Assembly: GCA_018806985.1 (NCBI GenBank)
Contig: JADANN010000222.1
Location: forward strand, 455,001 to 519,000
Source of the DNA: Angiostrongylus vasorum
Taxonomy: Eukaryota; Nematoda; Chromadorea; Rhabditida; Metastrongylidae
Reading direction: 5' to 3'
Length of the DNA: 64,000 bases
The position numbers were made by a program, and so were the translations under genes. This document shows positions 34,135 through 46,182 of the stretch, in pieces. Positions within the stretch are counted from its first letter, which is position 1, and each line of letters opens with the position of its first letter. The notes below the pieces were generated by a model, which was given only the letters and a program-made list of their open reading frames with translations, was not told where the DNA came from and did no database searches.

Positions 34135-36115
34135 TTCCTCAAAAAGTTGCTCCATGGCGTCCGTACGTTTTGATCCTTTACCCTTTGTGATCCAAATGTG
34201 GGTCATACTGCTAATGCGTTAATTGATCGAAGCATTAGTCAGCTTATATCATATTGTTCCTCCCGCCAGCTATATAACGTCGGTGGGCATGTAGACACAC
34301 TGTTACTGTAATCTGCAGACAATGGTCTTCGAAGCCCATGAAATTTTCGTTTGCTGTCAACTCGGCTTTTTTGTCTCTGTTGAAAAACGGTGGTGGGTTT
34401 GATGGGTTTTAGAATTCAGTGTCCGTGACAAACAATGGTGTCGACTAATGAGTTCTAGTGAATAACTGTCATACCGGTCTAAACCGTACACACAGTCCCA
34501 ACAAAAAAAAACCTTTGTTTTACTAGTGTAAAATCACAGCAGACTAGACAGCATTTCAAGTAATAACAGGAAATTCTTAGTAATCTCCGTGCAGTAATAA
34601 CAACAGTACATCTGGAAAATGTAAAAAATCGATAATGTACAGGAAACCACTTAATGCAAGCCATCACACACCTTTCACACCTGCTTCCGAGTTTTGTGGG
34701 TGAGTTGTTAAAAATTCTGTATAGTGAAGATCGCTCTCTATCGTTTCATCAATATTGTTTTTTATCTGTGTTATTATTCACCATTTTTTTATTGATAATA
34801 ATGGTACTACCGTCGTTAGCATTCATTATTAATAAAAGAGCGGTAGAAACTCAGTGGTTCAGACCCAATGCAATGGACGCATGGTCACACTGGTTTGACC
34901 ACGTCACGGGCCCACTATGCCATTCACCATGCCGGGGAAGACAAATTATTACGTTTTTGCGAAAGGAAATAAAAAATTCTCTTCAGTGCATAAAGGCTGG
35001 CAACTGCTTTAGGTACAGACATCTAAATTCTCTAGTAGAGTTATTCATAAGACGCTTGGGAGGATCAACTCGACCAGCAATCAACAAAGGCGAATTCCTC
35101 AAGTGGCTGCCCGAAATCACACGTAAATCCGAAGGGATTCGTAGATAACGAATATGAGAAAGGAAGCCATGTGAAAGAAGTGCTTAGGTTTGCACAACAT
35201 GTAACTACTGGAAATGTAAGACAAAATGAAAAAGAATGAAACAGTACTACTATTAGTGAGTGCAAGTGTGTAACATAAGTCAAAATGAGATGTAAACGTA
35301 AATATAAGAGGAGAGATTTGGATTGTGCTGGACATGTGCTTCCTTCTTGCAATAAAAAGAGAGTAAAGAACGATTTGAATAGAAGCTGGAAAAAACATGG
35401 AACAAAATTGTTGTAGAAACGAATTTCAGAAATGGAAAACAAAAAACGTGGATATCAGTAATCCGTTTGGTCCTGAAAAAAATTCATGGTATACTAAGGA
35501 CATGTAAACACTTGGATGAAAGATTTAAGGATGAAAATGGTCTGACCACTGGTGTTTCGCGAAGTCTCCACATAGAAAATGAATGATGCCGGAACATAGC
35601 TGAGGTTTAGTTTTTTGACGAGCAATTCCATTACCTTGAGGAAAAGAAGACGCAACCAGTTGAAGCGTAAGCGCTACTAAGCTTTTAAAAGTCATTCTAG
35701 TCATTTCGTTGTCATTCTAAAATGTCCGATTGAAAGAAACGAGAAGATCGCCCGGAACTTTCAAATCTACTTCTGCTTCAATAGTCACCCTCATAGCAAA
35801 AAGTAGTAATTCTAAGACGAAAAAAGCAGAAAGCTTCACCGGTGAAACGTTTCGTAGAGATAGGGGAACGTATACCAATTGTGTCCACGGGTTAACGTGT
35901 GATTGAGAAATTGTTTGAGAAAAAACCGCAAAAAGAGGGAGCATAAGGCGAGGTACAGTATCCCTTGTCTTTCAGCATCTATAACAGAACTATTTAAAGA
36001 AATGAGAAGACTTATGCAGGTAACTTTGCACTAAAGCGCGTATAATGTTTTGCTTAGATGGAGCTTTGAATCAGAGTTCTCAAAACATAACTGACATTGG
36101 TTAGAGAAAGAGAAG
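34135..36115. other. No gene supported; one long ORF overlaps repeat
   Basis: A 164-codon plus-strand frame (34,654-35,148) has a hydrophobic segment, but its C-terminal third ('gatcaactcgaccagcaatc...') is SINE-C-type sequence. I therefore treat it as chance. Nothing else is recognised. Confidence 0.4.
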
Positions 36116-36119
36116 GAGT

Positions 36120-36445
36120 CGCAGAGTGCTACCGAAGCGCTTCATCACGAGCACTGGTCTGGTTCGAACCCATGCCGACCTCACCAAATCTCTCATCTCT
36201 CCGGGGTCGGGAAATTAATACCAATCTTGTATGGGAACAGTGCATTCTCTGCAATCCAAGCTGGATTACTCTAGCCCGCCTATCCCAATGCACCAGTGGG
36301 AATTCACCCGACGACCATTCAATGACATTCATAACGATGACAATAATCCTCAACCAGCAGCGAAATCCGCGGCTTTCATCGACGACGAATGCAGGGATAC
36401 AAAACGAATGCAAGAAGTGGTGGGTTCCACGCAGTAGGTGTGAAC
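36120..36445 (+). repeat. SINE-C copy
   Basis: tRNA-like head with box-B 'ggttcgaacccatgcc', then 'ccggggtcgggaaattaatacc', 'gcattctctgcaatcc' and the tail 'cattcaatgacattcata', ending 'cgaatgcaagaagtggtggg'. The blocks are in the same order as at 26.0 kb. Confidence 0.7.
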
Positions 36446-37440
36446 ATTAGTGTATGAAATAAAAAGAAATTGTAGTAGAGGTGCACGGCAATGCACACAT
36501 GATCGCTCGCTGGTTTTATCCTGTGTCCCTTTTTCACTGAACGTTCAATCCCTCGTAGTCTAACAACTTGTTGTCAGACTTACTTGGGAAAGACGAAAAC
36601 ACTAACACAGGACATTGGTTGACATCCAATTTTTTTAATTTTCAAATCTTTTCCAAACATTCAATGGAAACGAGGCGGCCGCATGCATCAACGATATATG
36701 GGAATATCATTTTATCCTGGTAGACGAGATTACACTTGCTTAACTAGATTGGCGTAGAAACACGATTCTCCAAGTTTTAAAAAAAGGCCATACAAATACG
36801 ATTTGTGGGGTCCATAAATTCCATCGTGGTGAAACCTAACTATTGACGAAGATCTGCACATTCTACTGGTTTTTACTTCACTTAATAAAGTTCACCATGA
36901 GTCGATATATGTTGGTTTAAAGTTGAAGGAGGTCATTATTTCCCATTTGTGTGAATGGAAATCAATCCACGTCATACTCTAAGTGTTAAAGGGTTACTTT
37001 TTATCCACACAGTACCAAAAATGCTGCAGTGAACGATGCTGCACAAAACGACATGGAACAAAAGTTTACTGCCCACGATGGTTGCAAAGTTAAGATCTAA
37101 ACAGAATAAAAGGATCTAAAGACGTGACGATCCTGTTCGTCGTTTTTATCTACTACTACAGAACCCATAATCATTATACGAGAAAGCCATTCACCAAACT
37201 GTGTGAATGAATCTTCTATTCCTTATGTTCATTTCACAACCATAGAACGACGTTCTCTTACAAAAGAATGGAAATATAGCTGGCTCTATGCACATTCATT
37301 GTCAATAGTGGAGAGAAATAGGAAAAAAAAACGATGAACAAAAAAAAATGCTTAATAACTAAGAACTCTTTCACCACTGTCGTTTTGAAGGATTGTGTTC
37401 GGATACCTTAACCTTTTTATTTACTTCCTAATCTTTTTAA
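36446..37440. other. No feature recognised
   Basis: AT-rich spacer with short A-runs (for example 37,322-37,350). No gene or shared repeat was seen. Confidence 0.35.
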
Positions 37441-37444
37441 CTGC

Positions 37445-37860
37445 AGGGTATGTTGCAAAATATAACTTTCGTTCCCCACCGCAGACTCCTGCGGTCCGGA
37501 GTTTTGCAAATATCTGAGCATTGCAGAAGTTAAAATAGGCTGTAAATAAAAAGGTTAAGATTGTGATTATAACTATAGCCTCAGCTTAACTGGGTTCAAT
37601 GCCGATTTGGGCTCCCCAGATCAATCCCGTTGACGGGTGATTGCTGATGACAAAAGATCGATAGAACTAGCTCAGAGACAGGTGAAACGAAGGACCCGCA
37701 TAGTGTGGTGGTGAACGCGTTAGCCCACGGAAAGGACAAAAGCGCGTTCGTTCCCTCACCGCAGACACCTGTGTTCGGATAGTCTACTGCCTTTCTTGAT
37801 GAGGAATTATGATGTTGGTGTTGCAGCACTTATTAATACACAGTAGCTGGCATTTCAGCA
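37445..37860 (+). repeat. SINE-A copies (partial plus complete)
   Basis: A partial tail at 37,475-37,520 ('accgcagactcctgcggtccgg') is followed by a fuller copy at 37,575-37,790. The fuller copy has 'tgccgatttgggctccccag', 'gatcaatcccgttgacgggtg', the box-A-like 'gtgtggtggtgaacgcgtta' and 'cgcagacacctgtg'. Confidence 0.72.
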
Positions 37861-38204
37861 GTGTCGCCTTATTCAGAGCGTGGAAAGGTCAACTTAACGC
37901 GCAATCTACTCAGACCGACACTTTCATTATCTCGGCAGACAAAGCATAAATTTCCACCCGCGTAATAAACAGCATATTTTAAAAGCTCACCGTTTTGTTC
38001 TTTCTAAGTCTTCCAATTACTGATGGAGACTAATCGCACGGAGTTTTATATGAGTGAGGAATGTGCCTGGCTCTGTTCGGAAAAAATCAGGCTTAGCTAT
38101 GACGCTGGGTCACAGTCGATCATAAGACAAGTCCTCTTAACGGTTTATTTTCGGTTATTTTTCGAGTCTATCCAAAACGCTTAAAGAGTTTTAAGTGTCG
38201 ATGT

Positions 38205-40605
38205 TTTGGACTGCTATGAGAGGATAGTGACTTCTGCTTCAAAATCTTCTCCATTATGCCTCTGTGTCCTATGCGCGTTTAGTGGAGTGTTTGGTTTGAA
38301 TTTAAATTTACCGATTAAGTGTTCTTTTAAACGAACGCAGAGTAGTCTACTCGTTTGGCTAACGTATCCGCCCTCATGCGCTCTAGAAGAGATTATGTAC
38401 ACTCGCCCGAACTCAAGCAACCACCGTCTCCACCGTTAGCATGTCATGCAATTTTGAGATGTGCATAGACGGTCATAGAGGCGGCTACGAGCTAACTAGC
38501 GTCTTCAAGTGTTCGGTGGTATTTCACTCACTATAACTAGATTCTTTTAAACTGCCTTTCCTATGCGACGTTTTATGGCCGCAATTATCTCGTTGAAAAT
38601 AAAAGGCAAGATAAACGGGATTTTATCCTCTCTAGAGTTATCGTTTAAGAGCGTTGCTTTTGCACTATCATGTTTTGAGGAACTACAGTTTCGTAGCCAT
38701 TGAAAAATTCCTATTTGCTGTGCCGATTTCAGGTATAGTGAGAGGAGAGGTAATGAACCAGCTTCCCTTTTTTTTACTTGGCTTTCGGTACCATTTTGCG
38801 ACGTAGCCTTTTTTCGAATATGTTAATTTGAACGTTAAAAAAATGGAACCCAGTTTTATTTGGGTGCTTTTGGGTGAATGCTATGTACTCTGACTGTTCG
38901 TTCAATAACTGAAAGCATTTTTTTCATCTCTTGTCTAGAGCAGATGACGAAACAATGATCTATACATCTGCGCTAGAGCAACTGCCAGAGATCGGTTACT
39001 GGTGTTTCCTCCTTAGGTATAAAGGCAGTGGTAGGGTTTTGTGCCAGTCATTGACCCATTGCCGGCCCTCTAATTTTTTGCTTAATATTTCTCGGGACAA
39101 CAGAAAATCGAGCAGTTTAGGTGCACCTTTATGAGGGTCAAGACCTTCCGAATTGCGAGCCGTACATCTTTACTATCTCACTTGTTGCACAAAAAACTTG
39201 TGGATGGCTTGCATTATGAAGTCATTAGACGGCACAAAAGGCAGTAACGTCGAAGGGCTTCATCGCACATGCGCTGTTAGGATGAGCGTTACGCAGGCAA
39301 TTCAAGAACATTAGAGGATTCGTTAAAAGGGCTAGTATTTGCTTCAGCAACCGGATGAGAATCAGGCCCATAAACTAGGCTATTCTACCTGTAGCCCCGT
39401 CTACACAACCGGTAATGAGTCAAACCTTGAAGGATGAGTGGTCGGCAGACGCTAGGTCATCACTCGATACTAATTTATGACTTTTGATAAGTAGGTAGAA
39501 GACTGGGCATGTTGGACATTGGTTTTATGTTGTGAAATAACTGATGGTTTTAAGCCTGCGCGCTTACTACTTTGACCCATTCGCTGTTCAACTTTCGATA
39601 TTGTCCTTTGAAATCCTTCTCAGACGGTGAGCAATAAACTAAAGCGCCTTCACGATGTTTTTCCGTTCTGTCAACATGTAACTGGCGAGGAATTACTACA
39701 AACACTCCACTCTTACCATTAACTGCTAGATAATTGTTTCTAATTTTTTTGGTTCTTGAACATCTGGCATACCACATTTTTCTACTGCTGTAAAGTTGGG
39801 TTGGCACTGGACTTTCTCTGGCGATAGTGGTTAAGCACGTTGAGAGTTTCGCTCGAAAATGTGCGGAATTCATTATCTACTCCGCCGTTGGTCTCTTGTT
39901 CTCTAAAGAACGCTTGAAGAGAAGGACGTGGTAATAACACTACTTCTCCTTGTTCATTCCTGTTTAGCGTTTCAATCCTAGCTTTGCTACGGAGTCGATA
40001 TTAAAGATCGTGTAGACTACATGCGATTCCAAGCAGGGTTTCCTTAGGAATGGCTTGCGCTGGTGGGAAAGTTGGACCCAATTCTAATAGCGAGCGAGAG
40101 TCGTTAGAAAGATTTATGATTTCTAATCCGGGGGTCCCAATGACTTTTCTGGCACTTTTCAACCTTAATTTGATTCTTAGGGCCTTTGTAAACGCTGTTC
40201 CTTTGATTAATTGAAGCCGATTTGCGTGAATGGCTTAGTAAATTTGAGCTTTTTCTGCTCAAGCTTACTTCAGCATTCAACCTAATAGAGTTGTAACTCT
40301 ATATTGACCTACCCACTGCTCTCCTCTAAAGGTGATCCTCTAATTACTGGACACAGTAGGATTCCTTTGACTCTCACTTCTTCAATTGAGCTTCATATTT
40401 TCCTCGTTGCATCGAAGAGATGCGCGTAGTGGTCGAATTTCGATGTCCAGTACTTGGCCGCTGCCATCAGGTAGACGGCACATATCGTGTAGTCGTTTTC
40501 GTTTGATGAAATTGCACACGACTCGATATTTTAAGCAGTATTTCTGTCGACCTTTAAGAACTTCCATTTGCTGGCGATAGTTCAAGTTCCCGATTAGTAA
40601 CACAA
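38205..40605 (-). mobile_element. Penelope-like element, nearly complete but decayed
   Basis: The minus strand shows all parts of a Penelope-like polyprotein in order. An N-terminal region lies at 40,600-40,000 (for example NLSNDSRSLLELGPTF near 40,090). The segment before the RT is at 39,550-39,873 (VVIPRQLHVDRTEKHREGAL). The RT core is at 39,300-38,850: FDVTAF is equivalent to the catalytic FDVxALY, and CIDHCFVIC to YIDDC, with the first Asp of the pair kept and the second lost. A linker spans 38,760-38,440, and the C-terminal GIY-YIG endonuclease spans 38,420-38,214 (VYIISSRAHEGGYVSQTSRL, LCVRLKEHL). Frameshifts and the lost Asp mean no activity. Such elements encode a telomerase-related RT plus the GIY-YIG nuclease. 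Confidence 0.85.
38214..38420 (-). pseudogene. GIY-YIG endonuclease domain of the Penelope-like element
   Basis: A 68-codon frame with the two-part signature in altered form (VYIIS for GIY, GYVSQTSR for YIGETGR), then the conserved LCVRLKEHL and a HRTQRHNGEDF-like end. The tyrosines and the Arg of CVR are kept, but the YIG core is changed to YVS. It lies downstream of the RT in its own frame, as a frame-shifted part of one ancestral polyprotein. Confidence 0.82.
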
Positions 40606-40999
40606 AACCGGCATTCAGGGAAACTATCTATGAAGGAGATGTAATAGTAATTCAGATGAAACGAAAGAATGAATTACCTCATGAAAAATGTGCCATCTGA
40701 ATGCGAAAAAAAGTAGCACGTTGTCGCTAGTTACTGCAGATCACATTGCTCACATCGACTGAGAATTAAATGAGAAAGCGGTCATCGATATTAATGACGA
40801 AGTCTAATAAGCAAAAAAGCTAGGGGCTGCATTTCACATTGATTTTTAAGGTAAAGAAATTACGGACCCAATGGACGATAACTAAGGCATCTAACGGTGT
40901 ATCCTGGTTTGAGTGCAAAAAAATCAAATTCAAGGGCAGAGCATTTCTATTGCTAAGAGAACAATGCAATGCATCTCGTTCGTAGATGGATCTCTTGCG

Positions 41000-41763
41000 G
41001 GCTAGTCGTGAGGCAATGTGGCGCGTCCTTAATTGGCCGGCAAGATGTTAATCGGGTACCGAAAGCGACCTAATTCTTCCCGAAGCGCGTGTGGACCAAA
41101 GCGATGAACTTCTTGTTTTTGCTGTTCCGGATTGACGCACATCTTCCCCGTTTACGAAGATTTACCAACACATACGTGTGTCCGATGGTTCTCGTTTAAA
41201 TAGATTATATTCTACGAGCCAACTCGGCAAAAAGCTTGCAACCAAGCGCCAAGGAACTATATGGGAGGGGATTAGGAGTCGCTGCCTCCAAGAAATAAGC
41301 TCCACCGTCTACTTCAAGCGGGAATAGCAAGCTAGCGGTGACATATCCAATCCCCCCCCATTGCAGAGCTCACCAATTATACTTGGGTATCAAGCGCTAA
41401 ATACGGCATAACAAATGGGCTTCATTCCCCTGACCCCGAAACTGCCCTCGAGACGGACGGCAGCGTTGGGCAGAGCGATTACAGAGATACTGATGAAATC
41501 TTAGGCCCTTTCTAGGCTGCCTAAATCGCAAAGGACAAGGGTGACGACCAATATCTGCAATGCAAGCTCGTTTGCATCTGAGTCTTCGATAAAAGAATTC
41601 ATTAATGCAGGCATGATGTATAAAATATGACGTCGTCTGATTCAACGCCATGTAGGATATCAGAGAACAACTGTTCCTCGGAACATGCGACGCTAGAGGA
41701 ATCGTCGACATCGCCGTTCTTTGTAGTACGAGTTCGGCTATGTACATCGATTCATTCGAACAA
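41000..41763 (+). mobile_element. RTE-type LINE copy E, 5' part only
   Basis: Plus-strand 5' leader homologous to copies A and B ('gctagtcgtgaggc', then 'aaagcgacctaattc'), followed by degenerate endonuclease text (41,500-41,760; TICNASSFASESSIKEFINA-like, ending near MYIDSFEQ). It stops abruptly at 41,763, where the 3' tail of copy F, in opposite orientation, begins. Confidence 0.75.
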
Positions 41764-44135
41764 TTCACCTGTTTCACCTATAGTCCTGTTCATCATCGAG
41801 TGACTCGAGCGCGCACCAGTAATTCTTCCATTTTTTCCCTTGTCGCGAGCAAGAGTAGCCCAGTGGGTTCTGCTCGCTCCAGGGACTCGTTGAGCATCAT
41901 GTCTTTCTTCTAGGCTCTTCGTGAAGAACTCTGACCAACGCGTCGGTGGTCTTCCTGCAGTACGTTTGACATCCCGAGGGATCCAGTCACTAACCGCTCC
42001 TGTCCATCGGTTGCCATTCATACGCATTACATGTCCGGCACACCTTGTCTTCGACTATCTGGCGCACAAAACGGCATCTTTGATTTTTGATCGTTGACGC
42101 AGGTCGGAGCTTCGGATCCCATCCCTTACTTGCGTGACGCGGGATGCTCTTAGTATCGTCCTTTCGACTGCGCGTTCATTAACGCTGAGTGACCTTTCAT
42201 CCTGCTTACGCAACGACCAGGTTTCTGACGCATACGTTAACGCAGGAAGTAACGTTTAGTCGAAAAAGTGGGAACGGAATTGTCTGTTCTTTGTTCTCTT
42301 CACTACATCTTCGATGCTGTTGAAAGCTCCACAAGTTGCTCGTTTCTTTCTGCTCAGCTCTGGAGCTAAGTCTTTCATCATATTGGTTTCCCGACCTAGA
42401 TAGACATAACTGGAGCATTCGGAGATATTCGTACCGTTGAGCGTGAATATCGTTTTTGTGAGAATTAGTCAAGGACCAATCTGTCCACAGGCTTTATCAA
42501 AGCCGACAAGCATTTGTCCCGCTTGGCTAGTGTTTGATGTTATAAGGACGATGTCATCAGCAAAGCGAAGACGGTGTAACTGCCGACCACCGATTTTCAC
42601 TCCCATATTATCCCATTCCAATGTTCACATGACGTTCTGGAGGGCGGCGGTGAATAATTTTGGCCACATGGCGTCGCCTTGCTTAACCCCCTCTTTTTGA
42701 CGTCAATGATAATATCGTTGTAGAATGGTGAAATCTTGGTTGTGAAATTTTTGTACAGCTCACGAACAATCTTTATGTACTGAATAGGGACTCTCTGACT
42801 ATTAAGGGCTTCCAAGACTGCTTCTATCTCAACTGAGTCAAAGGTCTTCTTTAAATCGAGGAATGTGAGAAAGAGCGGTCTTTTTGTACTCTCGCGAAAC
42901 TTCAATGAGTCTTGTTATCGTGTGGATGTGGTCCACCGTATTAAATCCTTTCGAAACCCTGCTTGCTCACATGGCTGCCTTTCTTTCAGCTTTCCGCCAA
43001 TCCTGTTTAGGATGACTGGAGTGGGAAGTTTGTGGACGACAGAGAGCAACCAGATTGGGAGATAGTTGCCGATATAGTGGAGGTCACCCTTCTTCAATAT
43101 TAGCACGGTCTTGCTGGTCTTCCACTGAGTAGGGACCTTGCATTCGGACGGGTAACGTGTCAAGAGCAGAGCCAGGGTGCTTAGGAGGACTGGCGGAAGG
43201 TTCTTCTGGTGTTCTGATGTTATCCTCTCCGGACCTGGTGCTGTTCGATTTTTCACCGACGAAATTGCGTGCCGGATTTTCGGAGGGGAGATCAGTGGTA
43301 CAAAATATGCATCCTCTTTCATTTCGTATGACGGAAGGTGGGCGTAGCTATCGAAGAGATCTGAGTAGTATTCGTGAATGATTTTTCTCCATTGCCTTTC
43401 TGGACGCTGTAACTGTTCCGTCTGGGCGCCGGAGTGCAATCATTTTGGTCTTGTAATTGGCGAAGCTTCGGGGGGCTTTGCGAATGCTTTTTCCCAGCCT
43501 CTGCAGCTTTGATCATTGCTGCTGCTCTTCTCTCTTTAAAATCTTTTATCGCCTGTCTAGATTATTTCGCAAGTTCAGACGTCAGTTCGCAGTTGCCAAC
43601 AGCTCGCGCGATTCCACGCTGGTGTATCAGCTCGAATGTTTCTGGAGACAGACGTCTCTTGGTGACTTTCGAACTCTCAGCTTTCACAACGCTAACGTGA
43701 AGATGTTGAATGAGCCGATCGCATTTCTCGTCTATGTTAGCGACAACGGCATCTTCCCAGCAGCCGACTAATGAGTTGAGTAAGTTCCAGCTTACGGTGG
43801 TTCTGGGACTTCGGTTTTTGAATTTAGCGGCTTTTTCTCCTTTCCTCGAGAAATAGAATCTTGCACGAAGGAGACGGTGATCTGGTCCCGTGTAGAATTT
43901 TGGGACAACAGCGACATCCGTTAGTCAAAACCTTTTATTCACTATGGTGTGGTCTATTTCGTTATGGTACTCTCCAGTGGGAGACTCCCACGTCCAGCGT
44001 TGAAGGTGGGGCTTCTGGAATTGCGATTTACTTTGGATGGTCTTGGTCCCCACGATAAACTCAGAGAGCAGCTCACTTTGTTCGTTCTATTCTAATCCGT
44101 GGGTCCCAATGTGACGTTCTTCAGACGTTGGTTTC
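41764..44135 (-). mobile_element. RTE-type LINE copy F, 5'-truncated
   Basis: The 3' tail at 41,764-41,785 is 'cacctgtttcacctatag' on the plus strand, the reverse of the family's 'acaggtg' repeats. Reading minus: RT thumb (42,206-42,470), FADDIVLITS-like core near 42,560, the motif LTFLDLKKTFDSVEIEAVLE (42,790-42,880), the block SSVKNRTAPGPERITSEHQK (43,200-43,260), the linker (43,300-43,760) and the end of the endonuclease ([23 protein letters not shown], 43,930-44,010). It is truncated at about 44,135 within the endonuclease. Several frameshifts are present, but it is less decayed than A. Confidence 0.86.
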
Positions 44136-44401
44136 TTTTAAAGGCACTGAACACATTCACAGTCACTCGGTGGAAAAAACAACGACCAGTCAAGACTGGT
44201 GAGAAGTTCGAAATGACACAACTTCTGCCTGCTGGCAAATAATTTAATGAAGATCAGAATCTGCATGATCTTAAGTATTTTACTAACATGACAAGCTCAT
44301 CTATTTCTGTAGCCTGAAGATTCGAAATTTTGGAAAGAGTGAAGTTCCTAAAACAGTTTTCATCATCGGTTCGTTTGTCGAAGGCTCTTACCAACCAAGT
44401 G

Positions 44402-44430
44402 GGTTGTTCAGAAATAAATGAGCGTTTTTT
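44402..44430 (+). repeat. Mariner left terminal inverted repeat
   Basis: Matches the reverse complement of 47,033-47,061 at 27 of 29 positions by eye. The expected flanking TA is not kept on this side. Confidence 0.85.
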
Positions 44431-44735
44431 AACTATGTTATTTAAAACGTGCACATTTTTTCGAACAGGAAACAAGTTTGTTTATTTTGGTTGCATAAAA
44501 TTTTGAAGTTCTGGAAGCGATGAATTCATTGAAGGCATTTTTTGCGTCATCGTGCTTGGTGAAGCATTTCTTGAGCAGGAAGTTGTCAAGGTGCCTGAAT
44601 AAGTGAAAGTGGGTAGGCCAGAGGTCTGATGAATATGGCGGTTGAGACAAAGTTTCGTACTCCTAATCGTCCAACTTCGCCGGTTCTGAAACGTGAGGCC
44701 GAGCTGTCGTGGAGGAGGATTGGTCCTTTTCTGCT

Positions 44736-46182
44736 AACTTTTGCCGAAGAACCTGCCACCACTCCTCGTCAACACCCTGGCTCTGCTCTTCACACGTTAC
44801 CCGCCTGAATGGAAGGTACCTACGCAGTGGGAGACCAGCAGGACCGTGTTATTGTTCAAGAAGGGCGACCCTACACGATATCAGCAATATCGTCCAACCT
44901 GCTTGCTCTCTGTCGTCTACAAACTTCTCACTCGAGTCATCCTAAACAGGATTAGCAGAAAACTGAACGAAGGGCAACCATGCGAGCAAGCAGGGTTTCG
45001 AGAAAGATTTAGTACGATGGACCACATACACACGATAACAAGTCTCACTGAAGCATCGCGAGGTACAAAAGACCGCTCTGTCTCACTTCCATCGATTTAC
45101 AGAAGGCCTTTGATTCAATTGAGATGGAAACAGTCAGCCCTTGATAGTCAAGGAGTCCCTATTCAGTACATAGATTCTTCGTGAGCTGTGCAAAATCTTC
45201 ACAACCAAGATATCACCATTCTGCAACGATATTAACATCGACATCAAAAGAAGGGTTAAGCAAGGCGATACCACCTCGCCAAACTTGTTCACCGCCAGCC
45301 TCGAGAACGTCATGCGAACATTGGAATGGGATAAAATGGTAGTGAAAATCGATGGCCGGCAATTACACCATCTCCGCTTTGCTGATGACATCGTCCTTAT
45401 AACACCAAACATTAGCCAAGCGAAACGTATGCTTGCCGACTTTGATGAAGCCTGTGGAAAGATTGGTCTTCGACTAAATATCACAAAAACGATGTTCATG
45501 AAGGACGGATCGGTTTCGTATGTCCCATTCACGCTCAACGGAACGAATATCTCCGAATGCTCCAGTTATGTCTATCTAGGTCGGGAAATCAAGATGATAA
45601 AGGACTTAGCTCCAGAGTTGAGCAGAAGGAAACGAGATGGCTTGGGAGCCTCCAAGAGCATCGGGGATGTAGTGAAGAGAGCAAAAAACACCCGACTCCG
45701 TTCCCATCTTTTCGACTCCACGGTACTTCCTGCCCTAACGTATGCATCAGAAACTTGGTCGCTGCGTAAGCAGGGATGAAAGGTCACTTAGCGTTATCGA
45801 ACGCACAGTCGAAAGGGCGATGCTAGGAGTATCCCGTTCCACACAAGTAAGGGAAGGGATCCGAAGCTCCGATCTGCGTCGACGATCAAAAAATCAAAGA
45901 TGCCGTTCTGCACGCTAAACAGTCGAAGATGTCCTGGGCCGGACACGTAATGCGTATGAAATGACAACCGATGGACAAGAGCCGTTAGTGACTGGATTCC
46001 TCGGGATGTCAAGGTCAGAGTTCTCCACGAAAGCCTTGAAAAAAGATATGATGCTCAACGAGTCTTTAGAGCGAGCACAACCCACTGGGCCACTCTTGCA
46101 CGAGACCGAGAAAAATTGGAAGATTTACTGGCGCCCGCTCGAGTCACTCGATGATGAACAAGACTACAGGTGAAACAGGTGA
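44736..46182 (+). mobile_element. RTE-type LINE copy G, 5'-truncated, inserted in mariner
   Basis: Starts inside the RT entry region (KNLPPLLVNTLALLFTRYPP) and runs through the RT palm (FADDIVLITPNISQAKRMLA at 45,378-45,437, catalytic Asp pair intact), the thumb (ELSRRKRDGLGASKSIGDVV) and the C-terminal region to the tail 'acaggtgaaacaggtga' at 46,164-46,180. The frame from 45,285 to 45,779 is open for 164 codons, the longest RT segment among the copies, so G is relatively young. 5' truncation is usual for target-primed reverse transcription. Confidence 0.88.

Noticed and set aside
34654..35148. 164-codon plus-strand ORF with a membrane-like segment
   Set aside because: The C-terminal third matches SINE-C-type repeat text, and the rest has no supporting signal.
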